Below, piece after piece: positions 16,919-27,542 of a stretch of DNA of 50,663 nt; position 1 is the stretch's first letter, and every line of letters begins with the position of its first letter. The notes under the pieces are model-generated. The model ran no database searches, was not told where the DNA came from, and saw nothing but the letters and a program-made list of their open reading frames with translations. The DNA is from Boseongicola sp. SB0665_bin_10. Its GTDB lineage: Bacteria > Pseudomonadota > Alphaproteobacteria > Rhodobacterales > Rhodobacteraceae. Made by a program: the position numbers and the translations under genes. Location: the NCBI GenBank assembly GCA_009838075.1, contig VXSG01000108.1, forward strand, positions 1 through 50,663. Reading direction: 5' to 3'.

Positions 16919-19882
16919 ATGACCGAGCAATCCCCGAATGACATCTTCAAGGCGTCCAGCTTTCTCCAGGGCCACAACGCCGCCTATGTCGAACAGCTGC
17001 ACGCGCGCTATGCCGGCAATCCGGACGCGGTGGACGAGGGCTGGCGCCAGTTCTTCCGCGAACTCGGCGACACCGGGGCGGACGCCCGGGCGGAGGCGGC
17101 GGGACCGAGCTGGGCCCGGTCCGACTGGCCGCCCGCTCCCAGCGACGAACTGACGGCCGCGCTCGACGGCCAGTGGAGCGATCTCGGCCCCGCTGCACGG
17201 AAGCAGGCCGGAGACAGGATCGCCGCCAAGGCCGCCGAATCCGGCATCCGGCTTTCGGACGAACAGGTGCGTCGCGCGGTGCTCGATTCGGTTCGCGCGC
17301 TCATGCTGATCCGGGCCTACCGGATCCGGGGCCATCTCGTCGCGAACCTCGATCCCCTCGGCATGCGCGACGAGGAACCCCACCCGGAGCTCGATCCCGG
17401 GTCCTACGGCTTCACGAAGGACGACATGGACCGGCAGATCTTCATCGACAACGTCCTCGGCCTGGAGACGGCCTCGATACGCGAGATCGTCGCGCTCGTG
17501 AAACGGACCTATTGCGGCACGTTTGCGCTGCAGTACATGCACATCTCCGACCCCGGGCAGGCATCCTGGCTCAAGGAGCGGATCGAGGGCCTCGGCAAGG
17601 AAATCGCCTTCACGCAGAACGGCAGGAAGGCGATCCTGAACAAGCTCGTGGAGGCCGAAGGATTCGAGAAGTTCCTGCACGTCAAGTACACCGGCACGAA
17701 GCGGTTCGGCCTCGATGGCGGCGAGAGCCTGATTCCCGCAATGGAGCAGGTCATCAAGCGGGGCGGCGCCCTCGGTGTCGAGGAGATCGTCATCGGCATG
17801 CCGCACAGGGGCCGGCTCAGCGTCCTTGCAAACGTGCTGGGCAAGCCCCTGCGCGCGATCTTCAACGAGTTCCAGGGCGGCAGCTTCAAGCCTGACGAAG
17901 TCGACGGCTCGGGCGACGTCAAGTACCACCTTGGCGCATCCTCGGACCGCGCGTTCGACGGCAACACGGTGCATCTGAGCCTGACCGCGAACCCGAGCCA
18001 TCTCGAGGCGGTGAACCCGGTCGTGCTCGGCAAGGTCCGCGCCAAGCAGGACCAGATCAACGACACCGCGCGCACGCGGGTCCTGTCGATCCTTCTCCAC
18101 GGGGACGCCGCCTTCGCCGGCCAGGGTGTCGTTGCGGAATGCTTCGGTCTCTCCGGCCTCAGGGGCCACAAGACGGGGGGGACGATCCACATCATCGTGA
18201 ACAACCAGATCGGCTTCACGACGGCCCCGCATTTCAGCCGCTCGAGCCCCTATCCCACCGACATCGCGCTGATGGTCGAGGCGCCGATATTCCACGTCAA
18301 CGGCGACGACCCCGAAGCGGTCGTTCACGCCGCGCGGGTCGCGACCGAGTTCCGCCAGAAGTTCGGCAAGGACGTGGTGATCGACATGTTCTGCTATCGC
18401 CGCTTCGGGCACAACGAGGGCGACGAGCCGATGTTCACCAACCCGATCATGTACAAGCGGATCAAGAACCACAAGACGACGCTTTCGCTGTACACGGATC
18501 GTCTCGTGCAGGACGGTCTCATTCCCGAGGGCGAGATCGAGGACCTGAAGGCGGCCCTCCAGGCGCGCCTGAACGAGGAGTTCGAGGCCGGCAAGGCGTA
18601 CCGGCCGAACAAGGCCGACTGGCTGGACGGGCGCTGGAGCCATCTCGACAGGGACAGCGAGACCTACCAGCGCGGAAAGACCGCGATAACGAAGTCGAAG
18701 ATGACCGAGATCGGGCGTGCGCTGACAACGGCGCCCAGGGACTTCCCGATTCACCGCACGGTCGACCGCCTGCTGGACTCCAGGCGCCAGATGTTCAAGA
18801 CCGGCGAGGACCTCGACTGGGCGACGGGGGAGGCGCTTGCCTTCGGGTCGCTCCTGACGGAGGGCATTCCGGTCCGGCTTTCGGGCCAGGATTCGACGCG
18901 CGGGACGTTCAGCCAGCGCCATTCGGGCTTCGTCAACCAGGAGACCGAGGAACGGTACTACCCGCTGAACAACATCCGCAAGGGGCAGGCGCAGTACGAG
19001 GTGATCGATTCGATGCTCTCGGAATACGCCGTCTGCGGGTTCGAATACGGCTATTCGCTTGCCGAACCGAACTCGCTGGTGCTCTGGGAGGCGCAGTTCG
19101 GCGACTTCGCCAACGGCGCGCAGATCATGTTCGACCAGTTCGTTTCCTCCGGCGAGCGGAAATGGCTCAGGATGAGCGGCTTCGTGCTCCTCCTGCCGCA
19201 CGGATTCGAGGGCCAGGGCCCGGAACATTCCAGCGCCCGGCTCGAACGGTTCCTGCAGATGTGCGCCGAGGAAAACTGGATCGTCGCCAACTGCACGACG
19301 CCCGCGAACTATTTCCACATCCTGCGGCGCCAGATGCACCGCTCCTTCCGCAAGCCGCTCGTGCTGATGACGCCGAAATCGCTCCTGCGCCACAAGCTGG
19401 CCGTGAGCGACGCGGCGGACTTCGTCACCGGGTCGAGCTTCCACCGCGTGCTCTGGGACGACGCCGAGAAGGGCCGTTCCGACACGACGCTCGTGCCGGA
19501 CAAGAAGATCCGGCGCGTCGTGATGTGTTCGGGCAAGGTCTATTTCGACCTTCTCGAGGAGCGTGATTCACGCGGCATCGACGACATCTACCTCCTGCGC
19601 TTCGAACAGTTCTATCCCTTCCCGGCCCACGCGACCGTCAAGGAACTGAAGCGGTTCCCGAACGCGGACTTCGTCTGGTGCCAGGAGGAGCCCAAGAACC
19701 AGGGCGCATGGACCTTCATGGAGCCGAACATCGAGTGGGTGCTGACACGCATCAACGCGAACGTCACCAGGCCGAAATACGCCGGTCGCGCCACCAGCGC
19801 GGCAACCGCGGTGGGCCTCGCATCGTCTCACAAAATGCAACAACAGGCGCTCGTCGACGAAGCGCTCACGCTGGGAAGCTAG
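16919..19882 (+). CDS. sucA: 2-Oxoglutarate dehydrogenase E1 component
   Basis: SucA (987 residues) is the thiamine-diphosphate decarboxylase of the 2-oxoglutarate dehydrogenase complex and passes the succinyl group to SucB. The N-terminal segment SSFLQGHNAAYVEQLHARY is the E2-binding region. IGMPHRGRLSVLANV, HLGASSDR and LHGDAAFAGQGVVAE flank the cofactor site, and YRRFGHNEGDEP is characteristic. The transketolase-like C-terminal half has GQDSTRGTFSQRH and EHSSARLERFLQM. The ATG at 16919 has a TGGAGG site. The 169-base gap from sucD holds no gene. Normal length. Confidence 0.97.
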   Translation: MTEQSPNDIFKASSFLQGHNAAYVEQLHARYAGNPDAVDEGWRQFFRELGDTGADARAEAAGPSWARSDWPPAPSDELTAALDGQWSDLGPAARKQAGDRIAAKAAESGIRLSDEQVRRAVLDSVRALMLIRAYRIRGHLVANLDPLGMRDEEPHPELDPGSYGFTKDDMDRQIFIDNVLGLETASIREIVALVKRTYCGTFALQYMHISDPGQASWLKERIEGLGKEIAFTQNGRKAILNKLVEAEGFEKFLHVKYTGTKRFGLDGGESLIPAMEQVIKRGGALGVEEIVIGMPHRGRLSVLANVLGKPLRAIFNEFQGGSFKPDEVDGSGDVKYHLGASSDRAFDGNTVHLSLTANPSHLEAVNPVVLGKVRAKQDQINDTARTRVLSILLHGDAAFAGQGVVAECFGLSGLRGHKTGGTIHIIVNNQIGFTTAPHFSRSSPYPTDIALMVEAPIFHVNGDDPEAVVHAARVATEFRQKFGKDVVIDMFCYRRFGHNEGDEPMFTNPIMYKRIKNHKTTLSLYTDRLVQDGLIPEGEIEDLKAALQARLNEEFEAGKAYRPNKADWLDGRWSHLDRDSETYQRGKTAITKSKMTEIGRALTTAPRDFPIHRTVDRLLDSRRQMFKTGEDLDWATGEALAFGSLLTEGIPVRLSGQDSTRGTFSQRHSGFVNQETEERYYPLNNIRKGQAQYEVIDSMLSEYAVCGFEYGYSLAEPNSLVLWEAQFGDFANGAQIMFDQFVSSGERKWLRMSGFVLLLPHGFEGQGPEHSSARLERFLQMCAEENWIVANCTTPANYFHILRRQMHRSFRKPLVLMTPKSLLRHKLAVSDAADFVTGSSFHRVLWDDAEKGRSDTTLVPDKKIRRVVMCSGKVYFDLLEERDSRGIDDIYLLRFEQFYPFPAHATVKELKRFPNADFVWCQEEPKNQGAWTFMEPNIEWVLTRINANVTRPKYAGRATSAATAVGLASSHKMQQQALVDEALTLGS

Positions 19883-19885
19883 ATC

Positions 19886-21409
19886 ATGTCAACCGAAGTC
19901 CGAGTGCCCGCCCTGGGCGAGAGCGTGACCGAAGCCGTCGTCGCCACCTGGTTCAAGCAGCCGGGCGAGCAGGTATCGGTCGACGAGATGCTCTGCGAAC
20001 TGGAAACCGACAAGGTGACCGTCGAAGTGCCGTCGCCGGCAACGGGCAGGCTGGCGGAGATCGTTGCGGCGGAAGGCGCGACGGTCGCACCCGACGCGCT
20101 GCTCGCGACCCTGAGCGCAGCCGACGGCGAGGCGCCCGCGCCCGCCAAGCCCGATGCGGCGCCCGCCGTGACGACCGCGACTTCGGCAAGCGAGGCGGGG
20201 GGGGACGGGCAGGCCGTCGACGTCATGGTGCCCGCGCTCGGCGAAAGCGTGACCGAGGCGACGGTATCGACCTGGTTCAAGTCGGCGGGGGACGCGGTCG
20301 CCGCGGACGAAATGCTCTGCGAACTGGAGACCGACAAGGTTTCGGTCGAGGTTCCCGCCCCGGTCGCGGGAGTCCTTGCGGAGGTCCTGAAGGGCGAAGG
20401 CGAGACCGTCGAGGCCGGCGGCAGGCTCGCCGTGATGGCGGCCGGTGCCGGTGCCGCGACCGCCGCGTCCGCGGCCAGGCCTGCGGCGGCGGGAGCCGGC
20501 GCCGCGCCGGCGGCGGCGGAACGGAAGGGCGAGGACGCTCCCTCCGCCAGGAAGATGATGGACGAAGCGGGCCTTTCGCCCGACCAGGTCTCCGGCACCG
20601 GACGGGATGGACGGGTGATGAAGGAAGACGTGCTGAAATCGATCTCCGCACCCGCGCGGCCGGAAGTTCCGGTCCAGGTACCGCGGGCGCCGGTCGCGGT
20701 CGAGGACGCGGCCCGGGAAGAGCGCGTCAAGATGACGCGCCTGCGCCAGACCATTGCGCGACGGCTGAAGGACGCCCAGGACACGGCCGCGATGCTGACC
20801 ACCTACAACGAGGTGGACATGTCGGCGGTGATGGGGCTCCGGCAGGAATACAAGGATCTGTTCGAGAGGAAGCACGGCGTGAAGCTCGGCTTCATGTCCT
20901 TCTTCACGAAGGCTTGCTGTCACGCCCTGGCGGAGGTTCCGGAAGTCAACGCGGAGATCGACGGGACCGACATCGTCTACAAGAACTTCGTGCACATGGG
21001 CATCGCCGTCGGCACGCCAACCGGCCTCGTCGTGCCGGTCGTGCGCAACGCCGACCGCATGAGCTTTGCGGGCATCGAGAAGCGGATCAACGAGCTCGGC
21101 GCACGGGCCCGTGACGGCAAGCTCTCGATGGCGGAGATGCAGGGCGGAACCTTCACGATCTCGAACGGGGGCGTCTACGGGTCGCTGATGAGCTCGCCGA
21201 TCCTGAACCCGCCGCAATCCGGCATCCTCGGCATGCACAAGATCCAGGAACGCCCCGTCGCCGTGAAGGGCGAGGTCGTCATCCGCCCGATGATGTATCT
21301 CGCCCTGTCCTACGATCACCGGATCGTGGACGGAAAGGGCGCGGTCACGTTCCTCGTGCGCGTGAAGGAAGCGCTCGAGGACCCGCGGCGCCTCCTGATG
21401 GATCTTTGA
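19886..21409 (+). CDS. sucB: Dihydrolipoyllysine succinyltransferase (E2) with two lipoyl domains
   Basis: SucB (507 residues) forms the core of the 2-oxoglutarate dehydrogenase complex. Unlike the single-lipoyl E. coli enzyme, it has two lipoyl domains, at about 1-77 and 112-188, each with the lipoylation site ELETDKV. They are joined and followed by Ala/Pro-rich linkers. The E1/E3-binding domain is visible as [20 protein letters not shown]. The catalytic domain ends with [15 protein letters not shown], which holds the active-site histidine. Duplicated lipoyl domains in SucB are, as I recall, common in Rhodobacterales. It starts four bases after the sucA stop. Confidence 0.96.
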   Translation: MSTEVRVPALGESVTEAVVATWFKQPGEQVSVDEMLCELETDKVTVEVPSPATGRLAEIVAAEGATVAPDALLATLSAADGEAPAPAKPDAAPAVTTATSASEAGGDGQAVDVMVPALGESVTEATVSTWFKSAGDAVAADEMLCELETDKVSVEVPAPVAGVLAEVLKGEGETVEAGGRLAVMAAGAGAATAASAARPAAAGAGAAPAAAERKGEDAPSARKMMDEAGLSPDQVSGTGRDGRVMKEDVLKSISAPARPEVPVQVPRAPVAVEDAAREERVKMTRLRQTIARRLKDAQDTAAMLTTYNEVDMSAVMGLRQEYKDLFERKHGVKLGFMSFFTKACCHALAEVPEVNAEIDGTDIVYKNFVHMGIAVGTPTGLVVPVVRNADRMSFAGIEKRINELGARARDGKLSMAEMQGGTFTISNGGVYGSLMSSPILNPPQSGILGMHKIQERPVAVKGEVVIRPMMYLALSYDHRIVDGKGAVTFLVRVKEALEDPRRLLMDL

Positions 21410-21486
21410 CCAAATCGCCCGCTTGAAGACTTGCCGCGCTTCCGGTTCGGCGGCACCGGCGCAGCGCCCAGAGAAGGGGACCTGAC

Positions 21487-22875
21487 ATGGCCAGTTACGA
21501 CGTTATCGTGGTAGGCAGCGGCCCCGGCGGATATGTCTGCGCAATCCGGTGCGCCCAGCTCGGCCTCAGGACCGCATGCGTCGAGGGCAGGGAGACGCTG
21601 GGAGGCACGTGCCTGAACGTTGGATGCATCCCGTCGAAAGCACTGCTTCACGCAACCGGCATGCTGCATGAAGCCGGCGAGAACTTCGCGAAGATGGGCA
21701 TCAAGACGTCGAAGCCGAACGTCGACTGGAAGGCGATGCTTGCCTACAAGCAGGACACGATCGGCGCGAACACCAAGGGAATCGAATTCCTGTTCAAGAA
21801 GAACGGGATCGACTGGCTGAAGGGCTGGGCGAGCATTCCCGGGGCCGGCAGGGTCAAGGTGGGCGAGACCGTTCATGATGCAGGCAACATCGTCATCGCG
21901 ACGGGATCGGAGGCATCCTCGCTGCCCGGCGTGAACATCGACGAGAAGGTTGTCGTCACGTCGACCGGAGCGCTGGAACTGCCGAAGATCCCGAAGAGAA
22001 TGGTCGTGATCGGCGCAGGCGTGATCGGGCTGGAACTTGGCTCGGTCTACAACCGGCTTGGCACGGAGGTGACGGTCGTCGAGTTCCTGAACGCCGTCAC
22101 CCCGGGGCTGGACGGCGAGATCCAGAAGACATTCCAGAGAACCCTCAAGAGGCAGGGACTCGCTTTCGTGATGGGCGCAGCCGTGCAGAAGGTCGAGGCG
22201 ACGAAGACCAGGGCCAGGGTGACCTATCGGCTTCGCAAGGACGAAAGCGAGCACGTGCTCGGCGCCGATGTCGTCCTGGTCGCAACCGGTCGAAGGCCCT
22301 TCACGGAAGGTCTCGGTCTCGAGGCCCTCGGAATCGAGGCCGCAGCGCCCGGCCAGGTCCGCACCGACGGTCGCGGAAAGACCGGCGTCGAAGGCATCTG
22401 GGCCATCGGCGACGCCACGGACGGCCCCATGCTGGCGCACAAGGCGGAGGACGAGGGCATGGCGGTGGCCGAATGCATCGCCGGCCAGGCAGGCCACGTG
22501 AACTACGACGTCATTCCGTCCGTGATCTACACGCATCCGGAAGTCGCGAGCGTCGGACAGACCGAAGAGCAGCTCAAGGAGGCGGGACGGTCGTTCAAGG
22601 TCGGCAAGTTCCCCTTCATGGGCAACGGACGAGCCAAGGCGAATCTTGCCGCCGACGGGTTCGTGAAGCTTCTCGCGGACAGCGAGACCGACCGGGTCCT
22701 CGGCGCCCACATCATCGGGCCGATGGCGGGAGACCTGATCCACGAAATCTGCGTCGCGATGGAATTCGGTGCGGCGGCGGAGGACGTGGCGCGCACCTGC
22801 CACGCGCATCCGACCTTCTCCGAGGCCGTCAGGGAGGCAGCGCTGGCCTGCGGAGACGGGCCCATTCACGTCTGA
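21487..22875 (+). CDS. lpdA: Dihydrolipoyl dehydrogenase (E3)
   Basis: This 462-residue flavoprotein reoxidises dihydrolipoamide on SucB with NAD. The FAD-binding [12 protein letters not shown] is at the N-terminus. [17 protein letters not shown] has the redox-active cysteine pair. [15 protein letters not shown] binds NAD, and [13 protein letters not shown] contains the catalytic histidine. An AGAAGGGGA ribosome-binding site lies eight bases before the ATG. It closes the sucCDAB-lpdA operon; convergent ptsP follows after 128 bases. Confidence 0.96.
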   Translation: MASYDVIVVGSGPGGYVCAIRCAQLGLRTACVEGRETLGGTCLNVGCIPSKALLHATGMLHEAGENFAKMGIKTSKPNVDWKAMLAYKQDTIGANTKGIEFLFKKNGIDWLKGWASIPGAGRVKVGETVHDAGNIVIATGSEASSLPGVNIDEKVVVTSTGALELPKIPKRMVVIGAGVIGLELGSVYNRLGTEVTVVEFLNAVTPGLDGEIQKTFQRTLKRQGLAFVMGAAVQKVEATKTRARVTYRLRKDESEHVLGADVVLVATGRRPFTEGLGLEALGIEAAAPGQVRTDGRGKTGVEGIWAIGDATDGPMLAHKAEDEGMAVAECIAGQAGHVNYDVIPSVIYTHPEVASVGQTEEQLKEAGRSFKVGKFPFMGNGRAKANLAADGFVKLLADSETDRVLGAHIIGPMAGDLIHEICVAMEFGAAAEDVARTCHAHPTFSEAVREAALACGDGPIHV

Positions 22876-22963
22876 CGGCCGCCCGGCGGGCGCCCGATGC
22901 GGGGGTTGCGGGCATCCTGCGGGTCGCCCGCGATCACCGGAAGGACGATCGCGCCGGCGGCAC

Positions 22964-22980
22964 GCGCGGGCTTCCCGCGC
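22964..22980. terminator. GC-rich hairpin between convergent lpdA and ptsP
   Basis: GCGCGGG (22964-22970) and CCCGCGC (22974-22980) form a perfect seven-base-pair stem with a three-base loop, in the 128-base gap between two convergent genes. There is no T tract on either side, so this is at best a weak or Rho-assisted terminator. Confidence 0.35.
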
Positions 22981-23003
22981 CGCTTTCGGGCAGGCGCCTG
23001 GCC

Positions 23004-25262
23004 TCAGTTCCCGGCGGTCTTGAGCCACTCCATGACGTGGCCCCGGACCGACTGGTCTCCGCTTTCCCGCGCCCGGTCGATGACCTCGCGCGCCTCGGAA
23101 AGATCGACCCTCCGAATCAGGTGCTTGACCGGTCCGATCGAGGCGGGGCGCATCGACAGCGCCCGAAGACCCATGGCGGCGAAGCACATCGCGTCGACCG
23201 GGCGGCCCGCGTCCTCGCCGCAAAAGCTGACCGGCGTGCCCGTTTCGTCGCAGCGGCGCGTGATGTGCTCGATGAAGCTCAAGTAACTGACGTTCAGCGT
23301 GTCATAGCGCTTGCGGACGCGCTCGTTCTCGCGATCGGCTGCAAAGAAGAACTGCTTCAGGTCGTTGCCGCCAATGGAAATGAAGTCGGCAACCTCGAAC
23401 AGCTTCCGCGGCGCGAAGGCAAGGGACGGCGTTTCCAGCATGGCCCCGATCTCGAGATTCTCCGGCAGCGCATGGCCGATCTTCCTTTCGCGCTCGACTT
23501 CGTCGAGGACATGCTGGCGCGCGGCCATGAATTCCTCGAGCTGCGCGATGAAGGGGAACATCACGGTCAGCGGCCGGCCGTTTGCCGCGCGGATCAGGGC
23601 CTGCAGCTGCATCCGCATCACGCCCGTCCTGTCGAGCGCGACCCGTATCGCGCGCCAGCCAAGGGCCGGATTCGGCTCATCCTCGCGCTTCATGTAGGGC
23701 AGCATCTTGTCGGAGCCGATGTCGAGCGTGCGAAACACGACCCGCTTGCCGTTCGCCGAATCCAGAACGCGGGAATAGATGCCCGCAAGCTCGGCGCGCT
23801 GCGGCACGCTGGAACGTGCAAGAAACTGGAGCTCGGTCCGAAACAGCCCCACGCCCTCCGCACCCGAGCCCTTGAGCGACGGCAGCTCCGCGATAAGGCC
23901 CGCGTTCATTTGGAGCGAGACCTGTATGCCGTCCCTGGACTCCGCCGGAAGCTCCCTGAGGTCCGCGTATCGCTCCTGGGCCTTGGCCCGCATTGCGGTC
24001 TTGTCCCGGAACGCGGCGATCACGGATTCGTCCGGCCGGAGATGCACGAGGCCCTGGTCCCCGTCGATCATGATGTGATCGCCGTTCAGCGCCTCCAGCG
24101 TGATGTCGCGACCGGCGTGAACGATCAGGGGAATCACCCAGGCCCGCGCAATGATTGCCGCGTGGCTGCCGACCGAGCCTTGTTCAAGCACGATGCCGCG
24201 GAGCCTGCCGCGCCCGTAGTCGAGCAGCTCCGCCGGACCGATATTGCGTGCCACGAGCACCGCGTCTTCGGGGATGTCCGCCGCCGGGTCGCCCCCCTGC
24301 CCGGTCAGGATGCGCAGGAGCCGGTTCGAAAGGTCGTCGAGGTCCTGGAGCCGCTCCCGCAGATAGGCGTCCGGCGACCGTCCAAGGCGGCGCCGAGCCG
24401 TCGACTGCTCCTTTTCGACCGCCGCCTCGGCGGAAAGGCCGGCAGCGATGTCGGCCTCCATGCGCTTCAGCCAAGATCGCGAGTTGGCGAACAGCCGATA
24501 GGCCTCCAGCACTTCGACCTGGTCCTTGTCCACCGCGTCCTTGCCGACGGATGCCAGCATGTCATCGACCGACACGCGCAGCCGGTCCACCGCGTCGTGC
24601 AGCCGCCCGGTCTCCTTCTCCGGGTCGTCGGCAACCGGGTTGGTGACGACGACGCGCGGCTCGTGAAGATAGACGTGCCCTTCGGCCACGCCCTCCTGCC
24701 CGATCTGGCCGCGAAACTGCATGGGTCTCGTGTGAAGCGCGCGAAGCGCCTCGCCTTCGCCCACGAACGCACCGAGCTCGGTCATTTCGGCGAGGACCAT
24801 CGCCACGACCTCGAGCGCGTATACCTCGTCATCGGAAAAGGCCCGCGCCTCGCGGGACTGGACCACGAGAACGCCCAGACGATCCCCGAGACGCTGGATC
24901 GGCACGCCGCAGAAGGAGGAAAAGATCTCCTCCCCGGTCTCGGGCATGAAGCGGAATCCCTTGGCGGAGGGCGCATCGGCCTCGTTGACGACGATGCCGT
25001 CGCGGGCCACGCGACCGACCAGGCCTTCGCCAAGCCGCATCCGGGTCTTGTGGACCGCATCCTTCTTCAGGCCCTTGGAGGCGCAGAGCTCGAGCGTGTC
25101 GGAATCGAGGAAGAGGTAGATCGAGCAGACTTCCGACCGCATTTCCTCGGAGATCACGTTGGTGACATGGTCGAGCCGCGCCTGTCCTGCGCTGTCCTCG
25201 GCGAGGGAATCCCGCAGACGTCGCAAGAGCTTGCGGCTTCCGGTCTCGATCTGCTGCTCCAT
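23004..25262 (-). CDS. ptsP: Phosphoenolpyruvate-protein phosphotransferase, nitrogen PTS enzyme I
   Basis: PtsP (752 residues) takes phosphate from phosphoenolpyruvate and starts the regulatory nitrogen PTS chain. An N-terminal GAF domain (about 20-160, CSIYLFLDSDTLELCASKGL) senses nitrogen metabolites. The swivelling domain holds the phosphohistidine in GSVGSHAAIIARA. The PEP-binding barrel includes GLFRTELQFL, FRTLDIGSDKMLP and VSFCGEDAGRP with the catalytic cysteine. The ATG at 25262 follows GAAGGG; 25 further codons upstream lack a start signal. It lies downstream of lysC on the same strand, a layout usual in Rhodobacterales. Confidence 0.95.
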   Translation of the reverse strand: MEQQIETGSRKLLRRLRDSLAEDSAGQARLDHVTNVISEEMRSEVCSIYLFLDSDTLELCASKGLKKDAVHKTRMRLGEGLVGRVARDGIVVNEADAPSAKGFRFMPETGEEIFSSFCGVPIQRLGDRLGVLVVQSREARAFSDDEVYALEVVAMVLAEMTELGAFVGEGEALRALHTRPMQFRGQIGQEGVAEGHVYLHEPRVVVTNPVADDPEKETGRLHDAVDRLRVSVDDMLASVGKDAVDKDQVEVLEAYRLFANSRSWLKRMEADIAAGLSAEAAVEKEQSTARRRLGRSPDAYLRERLQDLDDLSNRLLRILTGQGGDPAADIPEDAVLVARNIGPAELLDYGRGRLRGIVLEQGSVGSHAAIIARAWVIPLIVHAGRDITLEALNGDHIMIDGDQGLVHLRPDESVIAAFRDKTAMRAKAQERYADLRELPAESRDGIQVSLQMNAGLIAELPSLKGSGAEGVGLFRTELQFLARSSVPQRAELAGIYSRVLDSANGKRVVFRTLDIGSDKMLPYMKREDEPNPALGWRAIRVALDRTGVMRMQLQALIRAANGRPLTVMFPFIAQLEEFMAARQHVLDEVERERKIGHALPENLEIGAMLETPSLAFAPRKLFEVADFISIGGNDLKQFFFAADRENERVRKRYDTLNVSYLSFIEHITRRCDETGTPVSFCGEDAGRPVDAMCFAAMGLRALSMRPASIGPVKHLIRRVDLSEAREVIDRARESGDQSVRGHVMEWLKTAGN

Positions 25263-25520
25263 CCCTTCACTTTCGCCTTGCTTCGGCGGAACTGCCGCCG
25301 CCCGGGCCAAGTAGACCACAGTTGCAGGACGAAACAAACGGCAAATGCGGGGCGCAATCGTGAACCAGTCGCCACATCCGACCCGCGGTCACGGCACGGT
25401 GCCGGACGTGTCCGGGGACATCCGGGCGCCGGGTCCGGCCGGCAGTCCCGCCTGTCCCGATACCACGGAACACGGCATTGGCTCGTTCGGGTTCCGGGCC
25501 GCGTTGGCTTCAGGGCCGGT

Positions 25521-26759
25521 TCATGCGGCGTCAGAAAGCTCGAACGCCTCGTGAAGCGCCTGCACGGCAAGCTCCAGGTACTTCCGGTCGATCAGGACCG
25601 AAATCTTGATCTCCGAAGTCGAGATGACCTTGATGTTGATGCCCTCGTCGCGAAGTGCCGCGAACATCCGTGACGCAACGCCGGCATGGCTGCGCATGCC
25701 TATTCCCACGACGGAGACCTTGGCCACGTCCTCGTCCGTCACGAGCCTGCCGTAGTTGACGTCACCCGAAGCCTTGACCGCTTCCATCGCCTGCCTGGCA
25801 CGCGCGACCTGGTTCACCGGCAGCGAAAACGTCATGTCGGTGCGGCCATCCTCGGAAATGTTCTGGACGATCATGTCCACGTTCACGCCGGCCGTCGCCA
25901 GCGGGCCGAAGATCGCGGCGGCAATGCCGGGCCGGTCCGCGACCGAGAGCAGGGTCATTTCCGCCTCGTCGCGGCTGAAGGCGACACCGGCGACCACGTT
26001 CTTTTCCATGATGTCCTCCTCGGCACAGACGAGCGTGCCGGCATTGTCGTCATTGCTTCCGAAAGTCGACAGGACGCGCAGGCGCACGTTGTAGCGCATC
26101 GCGAGCTCGACCGAACGGGTCTGCAGCACCCGCGCGCCGAGCGAGGCCAGTTCCAGCATTTCCTCGAACGCGATCCGGTCCAGCTTGCGGGCCCTCGACG
26201 TGATCCGGGGATCGGTCGTGTAGACTCCGTCGACATCCGTGTAGATGTCGCAGCGCTCGGCTCCGAAAGCGGCCGCAAACGCGACCGCGGTGGTGTCCGA
26301 ACCGCCGCGGCCGAGGGTCGTGACGCGCCCTTCTGGAGAGATGCCCTGGAATCCGGCGACAACCGCGACCTTCATGCCCTCCGCGAACTTGGCCGTGACG
26401 TTCCCTGTCTCTATGTCCTCGATTCGCGCCGCCGCGTGGGCGCTGTCGGTCTGCACGGGCACCTGCCAGCCGGCCCAGGACCGCGCCGGTATCTCCATCT
26501 CCTGCAGCGTCAGCGCCATGAGCCCCGCGGTGACCTGCTCGCCCGACGAGACCACGGCGTCGTATTCGCGGGCATCGTAGAAGCGCGACGTCTCCTCGAC
26601 CCAGCCGACCAGCTCGTTCGTCTTTCCGGACATTGCCGAGACAATGACAATCACCTCGTGACCGTTCTCGACCTCGCGGCGCACGAGACCTGCGGCATGC
26701 CGGATTCGCTCCAGCGAGGCGACCGACGTGCCACCGAATTTCATGACGAGAATGGGCAT
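25521..26759 (-). CDS. lysC: Aspartate kinase
   Basis: LysC (412 residues) phosphorylates aspartate, the first step towards lysine, threonine and methionine. The kinase domain begins MPILVMKFGGTSVAS and includes IVSAMSGKTNELVGW, the substrate loop SSGEQVTAGLMA, and GRGGSDTTAVAFAAA. Two ACT domains fill the C-terminal third (ADRPGIAAAIFGPLATAGV and VGIGMRSHAGVASRMF), so feedback inhibition by amino acids is expected. The start at 26759 matches the family N-terminus and has GAGGGA upstream; an in-frame ATG seven codons earlier is less likely. The 258-base gap to ptsP holds no gene. Confidence 0.95.
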   Translation of the reverse strand: MPILVMKFGGTSVASLERIRHAAGLVRREVENGHEVIVIVSAMSGKTNELVGWVEETSRFYDAREYDAVVSSGEQVTAGLMALTLQEMEIPARSWAGWQVPVQTDSAHAAARIEDIETGNVTAKFAEGMKVAVVAGFQGISPEGRVTTLGRGGSDTTAVAFAAAFGAERCDIYTDVDGVYTTDPRITSRARKLDRIAFEEMLELASLGARVLQTRSVELAMRYNVRLRVLSTFGSNDDNAGTLVCAEEDIMEKNVVAGVAFSRDEAEMTLLSVADRPGIAAAIFGPLATAGVNVDMIVQNISEDGRTDMTFSLPVNQVARARQAMEAVKASGDVNYGRLVTDEDVAKVSVVGIGMRSHAGVASRMFAALRDEGINIKVISTSEIKISVLIDRKYLELAVQALHEAFELSDAA

Positions 26760-26983
26760 CGTCCCTCGCCCGCGTTGCATTCGGCACTACTTACGGCGGA
26801 GGCCAGCGAGGTGCAAGAAACGCACCAAGTCGCATTGGCATGTTGCGCACGCCGGTCCCGTTGGACAGAAGGGCCGCGCACACCGAAACACGGGCGGCGT
26901 ACGGAACCGACCGAACGAGCCGGTCACGGCCGTTCCGGAGGCGGGCTTGATTGCGCGTGCGAGCGTGCCTATGTCGCGTCTCG

Positions 26984-27448
26984 ATGCCTCTGCGGGAACC
27001 AGTGCTCATCCTTGCCCTTCTGGGACTTCTCGCGGGCAGCCCGCTGCTCGCCGACGACATCGCGATCTTGGATCCGTACGCGCGCGCCTCACGCCCCGGG
27101 GCACCGACCGCCGCGATATTCATGTCGATCCGAAACACGGGCGCATCTGCCGATCGCCTGCTTTCCGCGAGGTCGCCTGCCGCCGCAATTGTCCAGATAC
27201 ACGCTCATGTCGAAGTGGGCGGCATCATGAAGATGCGGGAGATCGAAGCGGGCATTCCGCTTCCGGCAGGCGCCACGCACGCGCTGTCACGCGGTGGCGA
27301 CCACGTGATGCTGATGGGCGTGACGCAGGAACTGGCCGACGGCGAGACCGTGCCACTGACGCTGGTCTTCGAGATCGCCGGCGAGGTCGTGATCGAGGTT
27401 CCTGTCGACAACGAACGCGGCCAGCCGGCACGCGGCGCCGGGCAATAG
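26984..27448 (+). CDS. PCuAC-type periplasmic copper chaperone
   Basis: This 154-residue protein has a signal peptide (PLREPVLILALLGLLAGSPLLA) and a cupredoxin-like mature part with the PCu(A)C copper motif. The motif is read as H-x-E-x7-M around HVEVGGIMKMREI, then HALSRGGDHVMLMG with His-x-Met. Members pass Cu(I) to the CuA centre of cytochrome oxidase or to ScoI in the periplasm. The ATG at 26984 gives a clean signal peptide; a TTG eleven codons earlier is possible. No Sco or cytochrome oxidase gene is adjacent. Confidence 0.87.
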   Translation: MPLREPVLILALLGLLAGSPLLADDIAILDPYARASRPGAPTAAIFMSIRNTGASADRLLSARSPAAAIVQIHAHVEVGGIMKMREIEAGIPLPAGATHALSRGGDHVMLMGVTQELADGETVPLTLVFEIAGEVVIEVPVDNERGQPARGAGQ

Positions 27449-27542
27449 AGGCCGCTGGGCGACCATTCCGCAACGCGCGCGGCTTCCGCGCCCGCCGGCC
27501 GTGAAATGTGGCGTTGGTTGCCTGGTCGCAAGGCGGCCACGC

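Noticed and set aside
16895-19444. An 849-codon open frame on the minus strand opposite sucA
   Set aside because: It is a shadow of the GC-rich sucA codon pattern; the product is a low-complexity Arg/Val/Leu-rich string without family motifs, and sucA is plainly the gene.
22473-25673. A 1066-codon plus-strand frame opposite ptsP
   Set aside because: Same cause: third-position GC bias leaves the antisense frame open. It runs across the ptsP start and lysC gap without a ribosome-binding site or recognisable domain.
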